A stretch of DNA of 64,000 nt from Pseudomethylobacillus aquaticus (GCF_003730115.1 NZ_RJVP01000001.1:1-64000); one strand, 5' to 3'. Numbered from the stretch's first letter, positions 1-9,114 are shown. Notes: generated by a model not told the origin, from the letters alone. Translations and numbers: made by a program.

Positions 1-2
1 AG

Positions 3-2012
3 GACCAGAAGCCGAGTAACCATGCCAACTGGAGGCCGGTTGGCAGTGCGGACTTCAGTCAGGGTTACGACCCGATCTCGCCGGTGTATCCGGGCAAGAC
101 GGGTACGCAGTACACGGTGCAGGAGGGCGACACCTTGCAGGGCATCGCGCAGGCGGTGTGGGGGGATGGTGCGCTGTGGTTCCTGATTGCGGATGCGAAC
201 GGGCTTGGCAGCAGTGAGGCGTTGGTGGCGGGGACGGTGTTGAGCCTGCCGAACAAGGTGACCAACGTGCACAACACCAGCGGGACGTTCCGTCCGTACA
301 GTCCTGGTGAGGCGATGGGGGACACCAGTCCCACCTTGCCTGCGGCGCCTGCCCCACCGGGGCTGGGCGGCTGTGGCGGGCTGGGGGCGATCATCGTCAT
401 TGTCATCGTGGTGGTCGCTACCGTCATGACCGCAGGGGCATTGGCACCAGTAAGCGCCAGTATTGCAGCTGGTACAGGCGGCGTTGCTGCTGGTACCTTT
501 GCGACTGGGGTTGCTGTGCTGGGAGGAACGGCTGGCTTAACTGCTGGGGTCGGTCTCAGTATCGGGCTGGCTGCCGGTGCCATTGGCTCGATTGCAGGAC
601 AAGTCGCCGGCATGGCCATGGGTGTGCAGGACAAGTTCAGCTGGAGCGCCGTAGCAACAAGCGCCATTGGTTCAGGCTTGGGGGCAAGCGGTGCACTAGG
701 TGGAGTCCTTGGGAAAGTACCAGGCGGGGCGTATGGTCGAGCGATTAGTGGCAATGTAATCAACCAGGGTATTGGGATGATCACTGGCGCGCAAAAGGGC
801 TTCAGCTGGGCAGGTGTTGCCGCAGCAGCCATTGCTGCCCCCATCACCGACAAGATCAGTCAGGGCATTAAAGGCGCTGACTTTGCACAGACCAATCAAC
901 TCAATGCAGGTATCGCAGGCGCAGCAGCAGGCGTTGCGACCGGCACGATCAATGAGTTCACCCGTATCGTCATCGAAGGCGGCAAGGTGAGCTGGATGAA
1001 TGTGGCTGCCGAAGGTATCCGGGAAGGGATCTACAGCTATGGAGGAAAGCTTGGAGAAGGTGATCCCAATAGAGCCACCGCGCGTATCAATCAATTCAAA
1101 GGACCAGATGGGGAGCCTCTCTGGAAGAACGAAGATCAGCGTGCGGCATTGATAGATTTGCTTAACCAAGACCCAGCAATGACGCCTGAAAAGTTTGCGC
1201 ATGACCAAAAGATGGCCATGCTGGCGGATGCAGCTTATCTCAATGATGTGAAAAATCCGCAACTGGGTTTCCGCGACACAGCCCCAGAGCATGTCGTCCG
1301 TGTAACTAACTTTGGAGAGGGAGACTTGGCAGGCTTCACTCAAAGTGATTTCGAAAACGATGAAATCGGGTTCAGTGCCAGTCTGTTCCGGGACACGCGC
1401 GATGGCAACTACACACTTAGCTATCGAGGTACTGATGACAGTCCTGACTGGCGGAATGGCAACGTACAAGCGCTTAGTCCAAGTGCACCTCAGTACAAAC
1501 AGGCAATCAATTTGGCGCAGAGGCTGCAGGCTGCGCTCGGTGACCGGTTCACAGATATTACAGGCCATTCATTAGGAGGTGGTGCAGGCGCTGCTGCCTC
1601 AATGTTAACTGGCATTCGAGCGACTACCTTCAATGCAGCAGGTCTTAATCCAGAGACCGTCACCAGCCGCGGAGGAACGTGGGATCCAGCCTTAGCCAAA
1701 AGCCTGATCACAAACTATCGTGTGAATGACGAGGTACTAACCAGTATGCAAGAACGTGGTTCCATCGGTTCTTTACCACTGTCTTTATTAACGCCAATCA
1801 TTGGTCCACCTGCAGTCGTCCTAAACGGGCTTGCTGCTGCTTTGCCTGATGCCGCTGGCCGTCAGATTACGATTAACGCTTTTGATCAAAATAACCGGAG
1901 CATGTCGTGGTTGGGGCGAAATAATTTATTCAAAATGCAACCCATAGCCCTGCACGGTATGGATTACATCATGCGTGGTATGCTGATAAATAAGGTGAAG
2001 GGCTCTCAATGA
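3..2012 (+). CDS. YD-repeat/LysM polymorphic toxin with C-terminal class 3 lipase domain (5' partial)
   Basis: The reading frame is open to the left edge, so only the C-terminal part is present; a GTG at 84 is the first possible internal start but is unlikely to be the real one. Numbering from that GTG, a LysM domain (about residues 9-55, with WGDGALWFLIADANGL) is followed by the linker FRPYSPGEAMGDTSPT, a strongly hydrophobic stretch (100-118) and a long Gly/Ala-rich region to about 300. The last 250 residues look like a class 3 lipase: YRGTDD, the nucleophile elbow GHSLGGG (Ser496), a candidate Asp549 (RVNDEV) and His624 (LHGMDYI). The last part has lower GC (45% in 1861-1920) than the LysM part (65% in 181-240), as expected for an exchangeable toxin tip. 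The linker closely matches the orphan module at 2921-4631, so the missing upstream part is probably a YD-repeat (Rhs-like) shell. Lipase activity and delivery route are inferred. Confidence 0.75.
   Translation, partial: DQKPSNHANWRPVGSADFSQGYDPISPVYPGKTGTQYTVQEGDTLQGIAQAVWGDGALWFLIADANGLGSSEALVAGTVLSLPNKVTNVHNTSGTFRPYSPGEAMGDTSPTLPAAPAPPGLGGCGGLGAIIVIVIVVVATVMTAGALAPVSASIAAGTGGVAAGTFATGVAVLGGTAGLTAGVGLSIGLAAGAIGSIAGQVAGMAMGVQDKFSWSAVATSAIGSGLGASGALGGVLGKVPGGAYGRAISGNVINQGIGMITGAQKGFSWAGVAAAAIAAPITDKISQGIKGADFAQTNQLNAGIAGAAAGVATGTINEFTRIVIEGGKVSWMNVAAEGIREGIYSYGGKLGEGDPNRATARINQFKGPDGEPLWKNEDQRAALIDLLNQDPAMTPEKFAHDQKMAMLADAAYLNDVKNPQLGFRDTAPEHVVRVTNFGEGDLAGFTQSDFENDEIGFSASLFRDTRDGNYTLSYRGTDDSPDWRNGNVQALSPSAPQYKQAINLAQRLQAALGDRFTDITGHSLGGGAGAAASMLTGIRATTFNAAGLNPETVTSRGGTWDPALAKSLITNYRVNDEVLTSMQERGSIGSLPLSLLTPIIGPPAVVLNGLAAALPDAAGRQITINAFDQNNRSMSWLGRNNLFKMQPIALHGMDYIMRGMLINKVKGSQ
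111..350 (+). repeat. LysM/linker repeat, copy 1
   Basis: It aligns without gaps to 4364-4603 (constant offset of 4253 bases). The 84 bases 267-350 and 4520-4603 differ at only a few positions. It encodes the LysM domain and the linker before the variable tip, and could serve as a recombination substrate for tip exchange. Confidence 0.85.
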
Positions 2013-2824
2013 TACGAACCAGTACAGCAGCATTAGCGACATTACTCATGATTGGATGCACGGGATTGGTGAATGGTATGTCCGCGGAAGAACTCATCTT
2101 TGAAAAATCGCCCTATGTTGAAGCCGCTAAAGCGGCTAGGCAAGATGACGTAGCTGCGCTTGAAAAACTCATCAAGCAAGGTATCAATGTCAACCATGAA
2201 GGCAAGGAGACCAGAACCCCTTGGGGAAGAGACACTGTAACGCTATTGTTATGGGCTACTCTGTCCGAGAGCGAAAGGGGGACTGAAGTGCTGCTCAAGG
2301 CTGGTGCTGATCCGAACAAGGCCACGCGCCACGGAATGGTACCGTTGATCGCTGCGTCGGGCTCGAAAAGCGATTCTCTCTTTGAGTTACTTCTAATAAG
2401 TTACAAAGCAGACCCAAACAGAATTCTCCGAAATGGTCCCTCTAATACAGCACTGACAGTGGCGTTAGAAGAAAGAAATAACTTGGGAGAAAAGCGATTC
2501 GATCGTGCTGAGACCCTGATCAAATACGGTGCAGATGTTAACTTGGACATGGATAGAGGAGCGACCGCAGCTATTGTCTTCAGCATTTTGGGAGACTGGC
2601 GTGCCGTATTCTGGCTACTGGAACATGGCGCCAATGTCGAGGTGCGGGACAGTGTGCGTGGCACGATGATGTGTTATCTACGAAACAGCTATCGAGCCAA
2701 TACACTAGCCCCTTCTGAAGCCTACAGCTACCGTGAAAAAGTTCGAGATTGGTTGCTTGCGCACGGTGTAATGCGTTCTCGCCTTGATCCTGCGCTGCAC
2801 CCAAGTGCAAAGTGTGACGATTAA
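2009..2824 (+). CDS. Ankyrin-repeat exported protein, putative immunity to the lipase toxin
   Basis: The ATG overlaps the toxin stop codon (ATGA), so the two are translationally coupled. The 271-residue product begins with a signal sequence (basic start, hydrophobic AALATLLMIGC); Cys17 follows a weak lipobox, so a periplasmic lipoprotein is possible. The body carries about four to five ankyrin repeats, recognisable by motifs such as LLKAGADPN, LIKYGADVN and LLEHGANVE. GC is about 43% (counted over 2401-2460), well below the core genes. Periplasmic immunity proteins next to lipase effectors are a known arrangement in type VI secretion and Rhs systems. The immunity role here rests on position, coupling and export signal only. 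Confidence 0.7.
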   Translation: MIRTSTAALATLLMIGCTGLVNGMSAEELIFEKSPYVEAAKAARQDDVAALEKLIKQGINVNHEGKETRTPWGRDTVTLLLWATLSESERGTEVLLKAGADPNKATRHGMVPLIAASGSKSDSLFELLLISYKADPNRILRNGPSNTALTVALEERNNLGEKRFDRAETLIKYGADVNLDMDRGATAAIVFSILGDWRAVFWLLEHGANVEVRDSVRGTMMCYLRNSYRANTLAPSEAYSYREKVRDWLLAHGVMRSRLDPALHPSAKCDD

Positions 2825-2920
2825 AGCGCCCTGCTTTTTCATCGCAGTAAACGTAGGGCAGTCTCGCTTTAGCAGTCTGCCGTAGATGCGATAGCTGCCC
2901 AGACTATCTAACGCCGCTAG

Positions 2921-4631
2921 CGTTACAATGCGTTTGGTGAGATCGCTCAAGAGATTGACGGCCGCGACAATGTGACGGACTTTGCGTATACGCACTATGC
3001 CAATGGCTATGTGCAGTCCATCCACGACAAGGCACTCGGCATGTACACCTACTATGCCTACGATGCCAACGGCAACAAGACGGTGGAAGGCTACATCAGC
3101 CTAACCAATCCCCTTGACCTCACCTTTGGTGCGACGGATCTCTACCAATACAGCACCATCCGTTACGACAGCCATAACCGCATCGTCGATATCCTCGATC
3201 CCAAGATCAACATCCACTACGAATACGATGCGGTGGGCAACCGCCGCATGGTGAAGAGCGTGTACCACGAGGTGGGGACCGGTACCCGGCGCACGCAGGA
3301 GTACTGGTACCGCTATGACAACATGGACCGCTTCACGGTCACCATGGGGCAGCTGGGCACGCTGGAGAACGGCATCTTCACGCCTTCTGGCCGGGCGACT
3401 TCGGCAGCCGATACCGATGTCTTTATCAACAAAGGGGTTCCCGGTGGGGATGGGCTCGCCATCAGCTACAACTTCGCAGGTGAGCGTGTGCAGGTGGTCA
3501 ATGCGAGTAACGGCAGCCGGGAGCACTACACCTACACCGCCGATGGCTACCTCGAAGAGGTCAGGATCGACGGCAACCTGCGTGCACTTCGTGTCAACGA
3601 TGCGCTGGGCCGGGTCACCACCTACCACGAATACACGCCGGATGGCACCACGGTCAACTACACCAAGTCCACGGTGTATCACAAGGATGGCCGCCTGTTC
3701 AGTGAGAGCGGCACGGATGGCAACACCCTCTATGAGTATTACCTCGCCAAGGGCGAAACCGACCCGAGTGGGAACCTGTTTGCGCAGAGCGGCAAAGGCG
3801 CCTTGGCACACATCTACAACGACGCGAACGGCGATCAGAACGGTGGCACGCTCACCAACACCTATTATGCGTATGCGTATTGGGACGAGGCCAAGGTCAA
3901 TGCCATACAGACCGAGGCCTACAACCAATCGATCGGCAAGAACCACACCAAATGGAAGCCCGGCTACAGCGACATCAACTTTGATGTCAACGGGCACATC
4001 AAGAACGCGATCGACCGGGTGGGCAACCGTACCATCCAGTATGTGAGCGATGCACAGGGCATGATCCTGCTGCGGGACGAGATCACCGGCACCATCACCC
4101 CACCCAACTATCGCCATCACCCTGCCAACTACAACCCAGGCACGGCCGCCAACAAGGTGGCCCGCTACTACTACGTGGACGGTCAGCGTGTGGGGGACAT
4201 CAGCAATACCGGGGACAGCCGGGTGGACTACCTGCAGTCCTTGAAGGACCGCAAGGACAAGAAGAGCGGCAACTACGCGGACTGGACACCGATCGCGAGT
4301 GCGGACTTTGATCAGCGCTACACCCCCATTGGGGCGAACACCCCGGGCAATGTGGCGGGAAGTTATACGGTCAGGAGCGGGGACACCCTGCAGAGCATCG
4401 CGCTCAGTGTGTGGGGTGACAGTGCGATGTGGTTCTACATTGCGGATGCGAACGGGCTGACGGACACCGATGTGCTGGTTGCGGGGACGGTGTTGACCCT
4501 GCCCAACAAGATCACCAACGTGCACAACAACAGCGGGACGTTCCGTCCGTACAGTCCGGGTGAGGCGATCGGGGACACCAGTCCGACCCTGCCTGCGGCG
4601 CCTACCACGATGCCATGGGCTATTTATTCAA
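2921..4631 (+). pseudogene. Orphan YD-repeat/LysM module, truncated at both ends
   Basis: The frame opens right after a TAG at 2918 with RYNAFGEIAQEIDGRDN, a YD-repeat unit with no start codon or ribosome binding site; a GTG at 2972 is the first possible start. It continues through many YD repeats (YEYDAVGNRR, YWYRYDNMDRF, YTYTADGYL) to a LysM domain and the linker FRPYSPGEAIGDTSPT. It then breaks at PAAPTTMPWAI, where the insertion sequence begins; the frame closes inside the element at 4666. No continuation reappears beyond the element. It is best read as a leftover or reserve module of the upstream toxin gene that lost its tip. Confidence 0.75.
4364..4603 (+). repeat. LysM/linker repeat, copy 2
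   Basis: Second copy of the segment at 111-350, in the same orientation, inside the orphan module. Recombination between the copies would delete the lipase tip and ankyrin gene, or place the tip on the orphan shell. Confidence 0.85.
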
Positions 4632-5369
4632 GGGTCTTAGGAAGCAATACACCTGTTGAGGTGTGATAACTTCCTAATATGGTTGATAAAAATAGGTACT
4701 ACCGCTGTTCTAAGATTGGCGAAGCTAAATTCAGGCAACTTGTCAGGTGTTTTGCCCTGGATTTCACGGCGACCAGTAGCGCAGAATTGACTGGGATTTC
4801 GGTCAGGTCGGTAAACAGTATTTACCTGAAGATTCGGGCACGTATTGCTGATTCTTGCGAACTGGAATCGCCGCTGCAAGGCGCGGTAGAAGTCGATGAA
4901 TCGTACTTCGGTGCGCATCGTGTTCGTGGCAGGCGCGGTCGTGGGCCTTATGGCAAGACCATTGTATTTGGACTCTTGAAGCGTCAAGGCAAGGTCTACA
5001 CCGAAATCATGCCGGACTGCTCCAAAGCCACGCTGCAGGGCATTATCCGCGGCCATGTGGAACCCAGTACCGTGATTCACTCCGATGGCTGGCGCGGCTA
5101 TGACGGTTTGGTGGGCATTGGTTTTGATAAGCACTTTAGGGTGCATCATGGTGGGAATGAGTTTGCGAACGGTGAGCGACATATCAATGGCATTGAGTCT
5201 TTCTGGAGCTATGCAAAGCGCCGTCTGGCCAAGTTTAACGGCGTCGCCAAACATACGTTTTACTTGCACCTGAAAGAAACTGAATTTCGATTCAACCATC
5301 GTCGTGATAATCTTTACCTTGAGATACTCAAACTTTTAAGAAAAACCCCGCTTTAGCTTCCTAAGACCC
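4632..5369 (+). mobile_element. IS1595-family insertion sequence (IS1016-like)
   Basis: It is bounded by perfect 14-bp inverted repeats: GGGTCTTAGGAAGC at 4632-4645 and its reverse complement at 5356-5369. It is 738 bp long and carries one transposase gene. The family normally makes 8-bp target duplications, but the flanks (TTATTCAA on the left, AAAATAAT on the right) do not match, so one side has probably been rearranged after insertion. The right inverted repeat overlaps the last base of the transposase stop codon. Confidence 0.85.
4679..5356 (+). CDS. IS1595-family transposase (ISXO2-like domain)
   Basis: The 225-residue protein has the layout of the IS1016 group: an N-terminal helix-turn-helix-like part (LTGISVRSVNSIYLKIR) followed by an ISXO2-type DDE-like domain. 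The motifs are VEVDESYFG (first Asp), IHSDGWRGYDGL (second Asp) and HINGIESFWSYAKRRL (third acidic/Asn position). The frame is intact from end to end, so the element may still be active. It almost fills the space between the inverted repeats. Confidence 0.88.
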   Translation: MVDKNRYYRCSKIGEAKFRQLVRCFALDFTATSSAELTGISVRSVNSIYLKIRARIADSCELESPLQGAVEVDESYFGAHRVRGRRGRGPYGKTIVFGLLKRQGKVYTEIMPDCSKATLQGIIRGHVEPSTVIHSDGWRGYDGLVGIGFDKHFRVHHGGNEFANGERHINGIESFWSYAKRRLAKFNGVAKHTFYLHLKETEFRFNHRRDNLYLEILKLLRKTPL

Positions 5370-5507
5370 AAAATAATTAATAGGGTTGGAGTGATCTTAC
5401 CCACGTTTGGTGGACACCTTAACAAGTGGTGCTATGGTTTTCACGATTGACAGACAGTCGACTTGGTTTCTCAGCAGATTCTAGATAGCCACTATCGGGA
5501 GATTTAG

Positions 5508-6005
5508 ATGCACAGCCTTTCATTCATCGCCGCATTAACATTCCACCTTGCAGTTTCATCGACGGCCTACGCTCAGGCGCCCGCTGCCGTTCAAGTCGAA
5601 TTCGTCCAGCCAGAGCAGTTTACCGATGCGGGGGATAGTTTTAATCAGGTAAGGCCGGGCACCTTGAAGTTATTGAGTAATTATCTGGTTAAACAAGCAC
5701 AGAGCAAGCTGCCAGCCGGTCAGCGCCTCAACATCGCCATCACCGATATCGACCTTGCTGGCAATTTTGAGCCATGGAACTGGCAAGCCCGCGATGTGCG
5801 TATCGTGCGTGATATCTATCCGCCGCGCATCGCGCTGCGCTACACCTTGCAGGATGCGGATGGTACGGTGCTGCGTGAGGGTGAGCGTGTGTTACGCAAT
5901 GCTGCGTTCCAGATGACGGTACTGGGGAGTTCCAGTGACCTGGTGCGTTACGAGAAGGCGCTGCTTGCTGACTGGTTAGCCTCGGAGTTTCCGTTAACAC
6001 AGTGA
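5508..6005 (+). CDS. Exported DUF3016-like protein
   Basis: A 165-residue protein with a clear signal peptide (hydrophobic FIAALTFHLAV, cleavage after AYA near residue 22) and a good ribosome binding site (GGGAGA) before the ATG. The mature part contains VEFVQPEQFTDAGDS and ITDIDLAGNFEPW, which resemble DUF3016 proteins. Members are small periplasmic proteins of unknown function. It stands alone between the insertion sequence and a long intergenic stretch. The assignment rests on recalled motifs. Confidence 0.7.
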   Translation: MHSLSFIAALTFHLAVSSTAYAQAPAAVQVEFVQPEQFTDAGDSFNQVRPGTLKLLSNYLVKQAQSKLPAGQRLNIAITDIDLAGNFEPWNWQARDVRIVRDIYPPRIALRYTLQDADGTVLREGERVLRNAAFQMTVLGSSSDLVRYEKALLADWLASEFPLTQ

Positions 6006-6367
6006 ACGTCAGTGAGCACTGAGCGCAATTAAAACAAACGCAACACGCAGCAGCAAACAAGCCAGGCCAAGCGCACATTGTGTAAGCTTCTGTTACATAA
6101 GGTTACCTTGCCGAAACATCCTGGAAATCATTTGTTTACAACTGACCCCCATACTGTGCTCTGACTAAGTCCACATGATTTAGATCATCTCCTCCATTTG
6201 CTAGGCAACCCCCGGGTTGCCTATCTTTTTTTGTGCGTCCGATGTTCAAACGCCCACATGTATCCAGCCGCCTGATCTGCATAATCCGCAGGCAATCCGG
6301 TCAACTAGGCTAAAATACGTGTCTCCCAATCCGGCATGCCAGCACGGCACTCGCACACGACCAGCAC
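6006..6367 (+). other. Long intergenic region, possible small RNA
   Basis: These 362 bases carry no convincing gene. They end in a good intrinsic terminator (6202-6231), almost 200 bases after the preceding stop codon. Either the DUF3016 mRNA has a long 3' end or a small RNA is encoded between about 6060 and 6231. I could not find a confident promoter. A 95-residue frame at 6217-6504 is a shadow of the RNase gene. Confidence 0.35.
6202..6231 (+). terminator. Intrinsic terminator
   Basis: TAGGCAACC (6202-6210) pairs with GGTTGCCTA (6215-6223) around a CCCG loop, followed within two bases by a run of T. Confidence 0.75.
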
Positions 6368-8305
6368 ATGAACGTTTTTTACGAAGAAGATGGCAGTTTC
6401 AAGGTGGCCTCGGTAATGACCGAGAACCCCGGTTCGCTGCAGGTGGAATCCATCAGCGGCAAGCGCTCCAAGATCAAGACCAACAATGTGCTGCTGCGTT
6501 TTGAAGGCGCATTGTCCGGCTTTATGGAGGGCGCGCAGGCCGAAGCGGAGTCACTGGAAACTGATTTTCTGTGGGAATGTTGCGGCGAAGACGAATTCGC
6601 ATTCGATGCGCTGGCCAAGGAATATTACGGTCAGGTGCCCAGCCCCACACAGGCAGCGGCGGTGGCTATTCGTTTGCACGGCGCGCCTGTGTATTTCTAT
6701 CGCAAGGGCAAAGGGCATTACAAGGCGGCACCTGCTGACACGCTGAAAGCCGCCCTGGCGGCGCTGGAAAAGAAGCGCCTGCAAGCCGAGATGCTGGCGC
6801 AGTGGGTGGAACAATTAAAGGCTGGCACGCTGCCCGAACCCATGGCTGGCAAGCTGGATATGCTGCTGTACGAGCCGGACAAGAACACCTTGGAATGGAA
6901 GGCGCTGGAGCAGGCCGCGGGCGAACTCAATCTGCCTGTCGTGCAGGTGCTGTCGCAGTGCGGTGCCATTCCGTCCCCGCACGATTACCATCTGGGTGCG
7001 TTCCTGCGTGAATATTTCCCCAAGGGCAGCATGTTCCCGGCCTTTGAACCGGTTATTGCGCCAGATGATCTGCCGCGTGCCGATGTGGAAGCGTTCAGTA
7101 TCGACGATGCCACCACCACCGAGATCGACGATGCGTTCTCGGTGACCTGGCTGGCAGATGGCGAGGTGCGTGTGGGCATCCATATCGCGGCGCCGTCGCT
7201 GGGCATACTGCCGCATAGCCCGCTGGATGGTGTGGTCATGCAGCGTTTGTCCACCGTGTACATGCCCGGTCACAAGATCACCATGCTGCCTGAGCAGGCC
7301 ATCACGCCGTTCAGCCTGAACGAAGGCGACTGGCATCCGGCTTTGTCTTTGTACCTGCATGTGGCGGCTGACCTCAGCATCGTTTCCCACCATACCTGTG
7401 TGGAGTTGGTGCACATGACGGCCAACCTGCGTCACGACACGCTGGAGCCGTACTTCAACGAGACCACGCTGGAAAGTGACAGCGGTCACCCGTACTGGCC
7501 CAGGCTGCAATGCTTGTTCAGGTTGGCGGAAGCGCTGGAAAAAGGCCGCGGCAAAGATGACCCGACCCGTCCGCCGCAGAGCGATTACAACTTCTATGTG
7601 CAAGACGGCAAGGTGCGCATCGTCAACCGTCTGCGCGGTTCGCCCATGGACAAACTGGTGGCTGAGCTGATGATCGCCGCCAACAGCCACTGGGGTGGTC
7701 TGCTGGCTGAATATGGCTTGCCTGGCATCTACCGTGCCCAGAACGGCGGCAAGGTGTACATGACCGTGAAAGCCGAGCCGCATCAGGGCCTGGGGGTGCC
7801 GCAATATGCCTGGTGCACCTCGCCGCTGCGCCGTGCGGTGGACCTGGTCAACCAGCGTCAGATCATCGCGGCAGTGCAGGGCAGCGAGCCGGTCTATCCG
7901 CAAGATGCTGATGCGCTGACCGACATCATGCGTCAGTTCGACCTGACCTATAACGCGTATAACGAATTCCAGACGCGCATGGAGCGCTACTGGTGCCTGC
8001 AATACCTGATCCAGGAAGGCATAGAGGACGTCACCGCCACGGTGTGGCGCGAGAACCTGGTGCGTCTGGAAGCCTTGCCTTATATGACCAAGGTGTTCAG
8101 CCTGCCCGAGCTGGCACCTGGCACCCGGGTTCGCCTGGCCGTGAAGCGCGTCAACCCTTTGCTGATGGAGCTGGATTGCAAGTTCATAACAGTGGAAGCG
8201 CCGGCCGATCCCCTGGCTGCTGAAGCTGTCGTGGAGACGGAGGCCGCAGAAGCCCAGGTACCGGCGACCGCAGCCCCAGCTACGCCGCCAGCGGAGCAAG
8301 CCTGA
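6368..8305 (+). CDS. RNase II/R-family exoribonuclease
   Basis: A 645-residue protein with the RNB catalytic domain. The signature at about 244-256 (IDDATTTEIDDAF) holds the magnesium-binding Asp cluster (Asp246, 247, 254, 255), and GIHIAAPS, STVYMPGHKITMLP and CTSPLRRAVDLVNQRQI are also typical. A degenerate S1-like segment follows, and the C terminus is a low-complexity Ala/Pro/Glu tail. It is shorter than RNase R and lacks the usual N-terminal cold-shock pair, so it is nearer to RNase II or the betaproteobacterial RNB proteins. It degrades RNA 3' to 5'. No strong Shine-Dalgarno precedes the ATG. It heads a four-gene operon; its stop overlaps the next start (TGATG). Confidence 0.85.
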   Translation: MNVFYEEDGSFKVASVMTENPGSLQVESISGKRSKIKTNNVLLRFEGALSGFMEGAQAEAESLETDFLWECCGEDEFAFDALAKEYYGQVPSPTQAAAVAIRLHGAPVYFYRKGKGHYKAAPADTLKAALAALEKKRLQAEMLAQWVEQLKAGTLPEPMAGKLDMLLYEPDKNTLEWKALEQAAGELNLPVVQVLSQCGAIPSPHDYHLGAFLREYFPKGSMFPAFEPVIAPDDLPRADVEAFSIDDATTTEIDDAFSVTWLADGEVRVGIHIAAPSLGILPHSPLDGVVMQRLSTVYMPGHKITMLPEQAITPFSLNEGDWHPALSLYLHVAADLSIVSHHTCVELVHMTANLRHDTLEPYFNETTLESDSGHPYWPRLQCLFRLAEALEKGRGKDDPTRPPQSDYNFYVQDGKVRIVNRLRGSPMDKLVAELMIAANSHWGGLLAEYGLPGIYRAQNGGKVYMTVKAEPHQGLGVPQYAWCTSPLRRAVDLVNQRQIIAAVQGSEPVYPQDADALTDIMRQFDLTYNAYNEFQTRMERYWCLQYLIQEGIEDVTATVWRENLVRLEALPYMTKVFSLPELAPGTRVRLAVKRVNPLLMELDCKFITVEAPADPLAAEAVVETEAAEAQVPATAAPATPPAEQA

Positions 8306-9114
8306 TGTTCAGCATGGGACGACGCATCCACCGCGATCTGCGCAATAAAACTGCCGATAACGACAGTGTGGATGTCAGCGAGCTGAACGGCATCCGTTCC
8401 CTGCACCTGGGCACGGACACCATCCAGAGTTCCATGCGCGTGAAAGCGCCCTACGACTTGGAGCTTACCTACACGCGCGGCATGATGATGTTTCTGCCCT
8501 TTGTGGACGAGGTGCGCGATGTGCTGTTGATCGGGCTTGGTGGCGGCTCCATCGCCAAGTTCATCTACCACTACCTGCCCGCCATGCGCACCACGGCGGT
8601 GGAGATCAACCCGCGTGTCATCGCCACGGCACGCAGTCATTTCTATCTGCCGGACGACGATGCGCGTCTGCGCGTGATCGAAGGTGACGGCATCGCGCAT
8701 GTGATGAACAACCCGAACAGTTGCGATGTGCTGATGCTGGACGCCTTCGGCAGTGATGGCATCGCTGAAGCCATGTGTTCCCAGGGCTTTTTCGATCATT
8801 GTGCAGCAGCGTTGACACGCAACGGCGTGTGCATGGTCAACCTGTGGGGTTCAGACCCCAATTTCGAGCTATACCGTCAGCGCATCGCGCTGAGTTTCGA
8901 AGGCCGTGCACTGGTGCTGCCGACCGGCCGCCCCGGCAACATCGTGGTGATGGGCTTCCGTCAGCTGCCCGCCGAGCTGCGCTGGACCAGCCTGCGCGAC
9001 CGTGCGCGTACCTTGCAGGTGCTGTACAAGATCGAGTTTGTCGACTTTATTGAAAAGCTGCGCGATCACAATCCGGGCACTGCCCACCGATTACAACTTG
9101 GAGTTGAGCCATGA
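8305..9114 (+). CDS. Spermidine synthase-like (aminopropyltransferase-fold) protein
   Basis: A 269-residue protein with a Rossmann methyltransferase-like fold. The glycine motif GLGGGS is at 77-82, an acidic VEINP at 99-103, and LDAFGSDG near 146. The layout matches SpeE-like proteins, but the synthase motif GGGDG and the catalytic DSTDP-type signature are changed (GGGSI, DAFGSDG). It may therefore not make spermidine and could be a methyltransferase-like relative. Coupling to an RNase II-like and an rRNA methyltransferase gene hints at a role in RNA metabolism, but this is only contextual. Confidence 0.7.
   Translation: MFSMGRRIHRDLRNKTADNDSVDVSELNGIRSLHLGTDTIQSSMRVKAPYDLELTYTRGMMMFLPFVDEVRDVLLIGLGGGSIAKFIYHYLPAMRTTAVEINPRVIATARSHFYLPDDDARLRVIEGDGIAHVMNNPNSCDVLMLDAFGSDGIAEAMCSQGFFDHCAAALTRNGVCMVNLWGSDPNFELYRQRIALSFEGRALVLPTGRPGNIVVMGFRQLPAELRWTSLRDRARTLQVLYKIEFVDFIEKLRDHNPGTAHRLQLGVEP

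Noticed and set aside
3101-4525. 474-residue frame antisense to the orphan YD module
   Set aside because: Its composition is only the complement of the YD repeats, with many Val, His and Arg and no recognisable motif.
5393-5425. Sequence with TGGACACC resembling the end of an IS3-type element
   Set aside because: There is no partner end, no transposase remnant and no inverted repeat to support it.
6815-8299. 494-residue frame antisense to the RNase II-like gene
   Set aside because: The forward gene has intact catalytic motifs. Long antisense frames are expected because the codons TTA, CTA and TCA are rare here.
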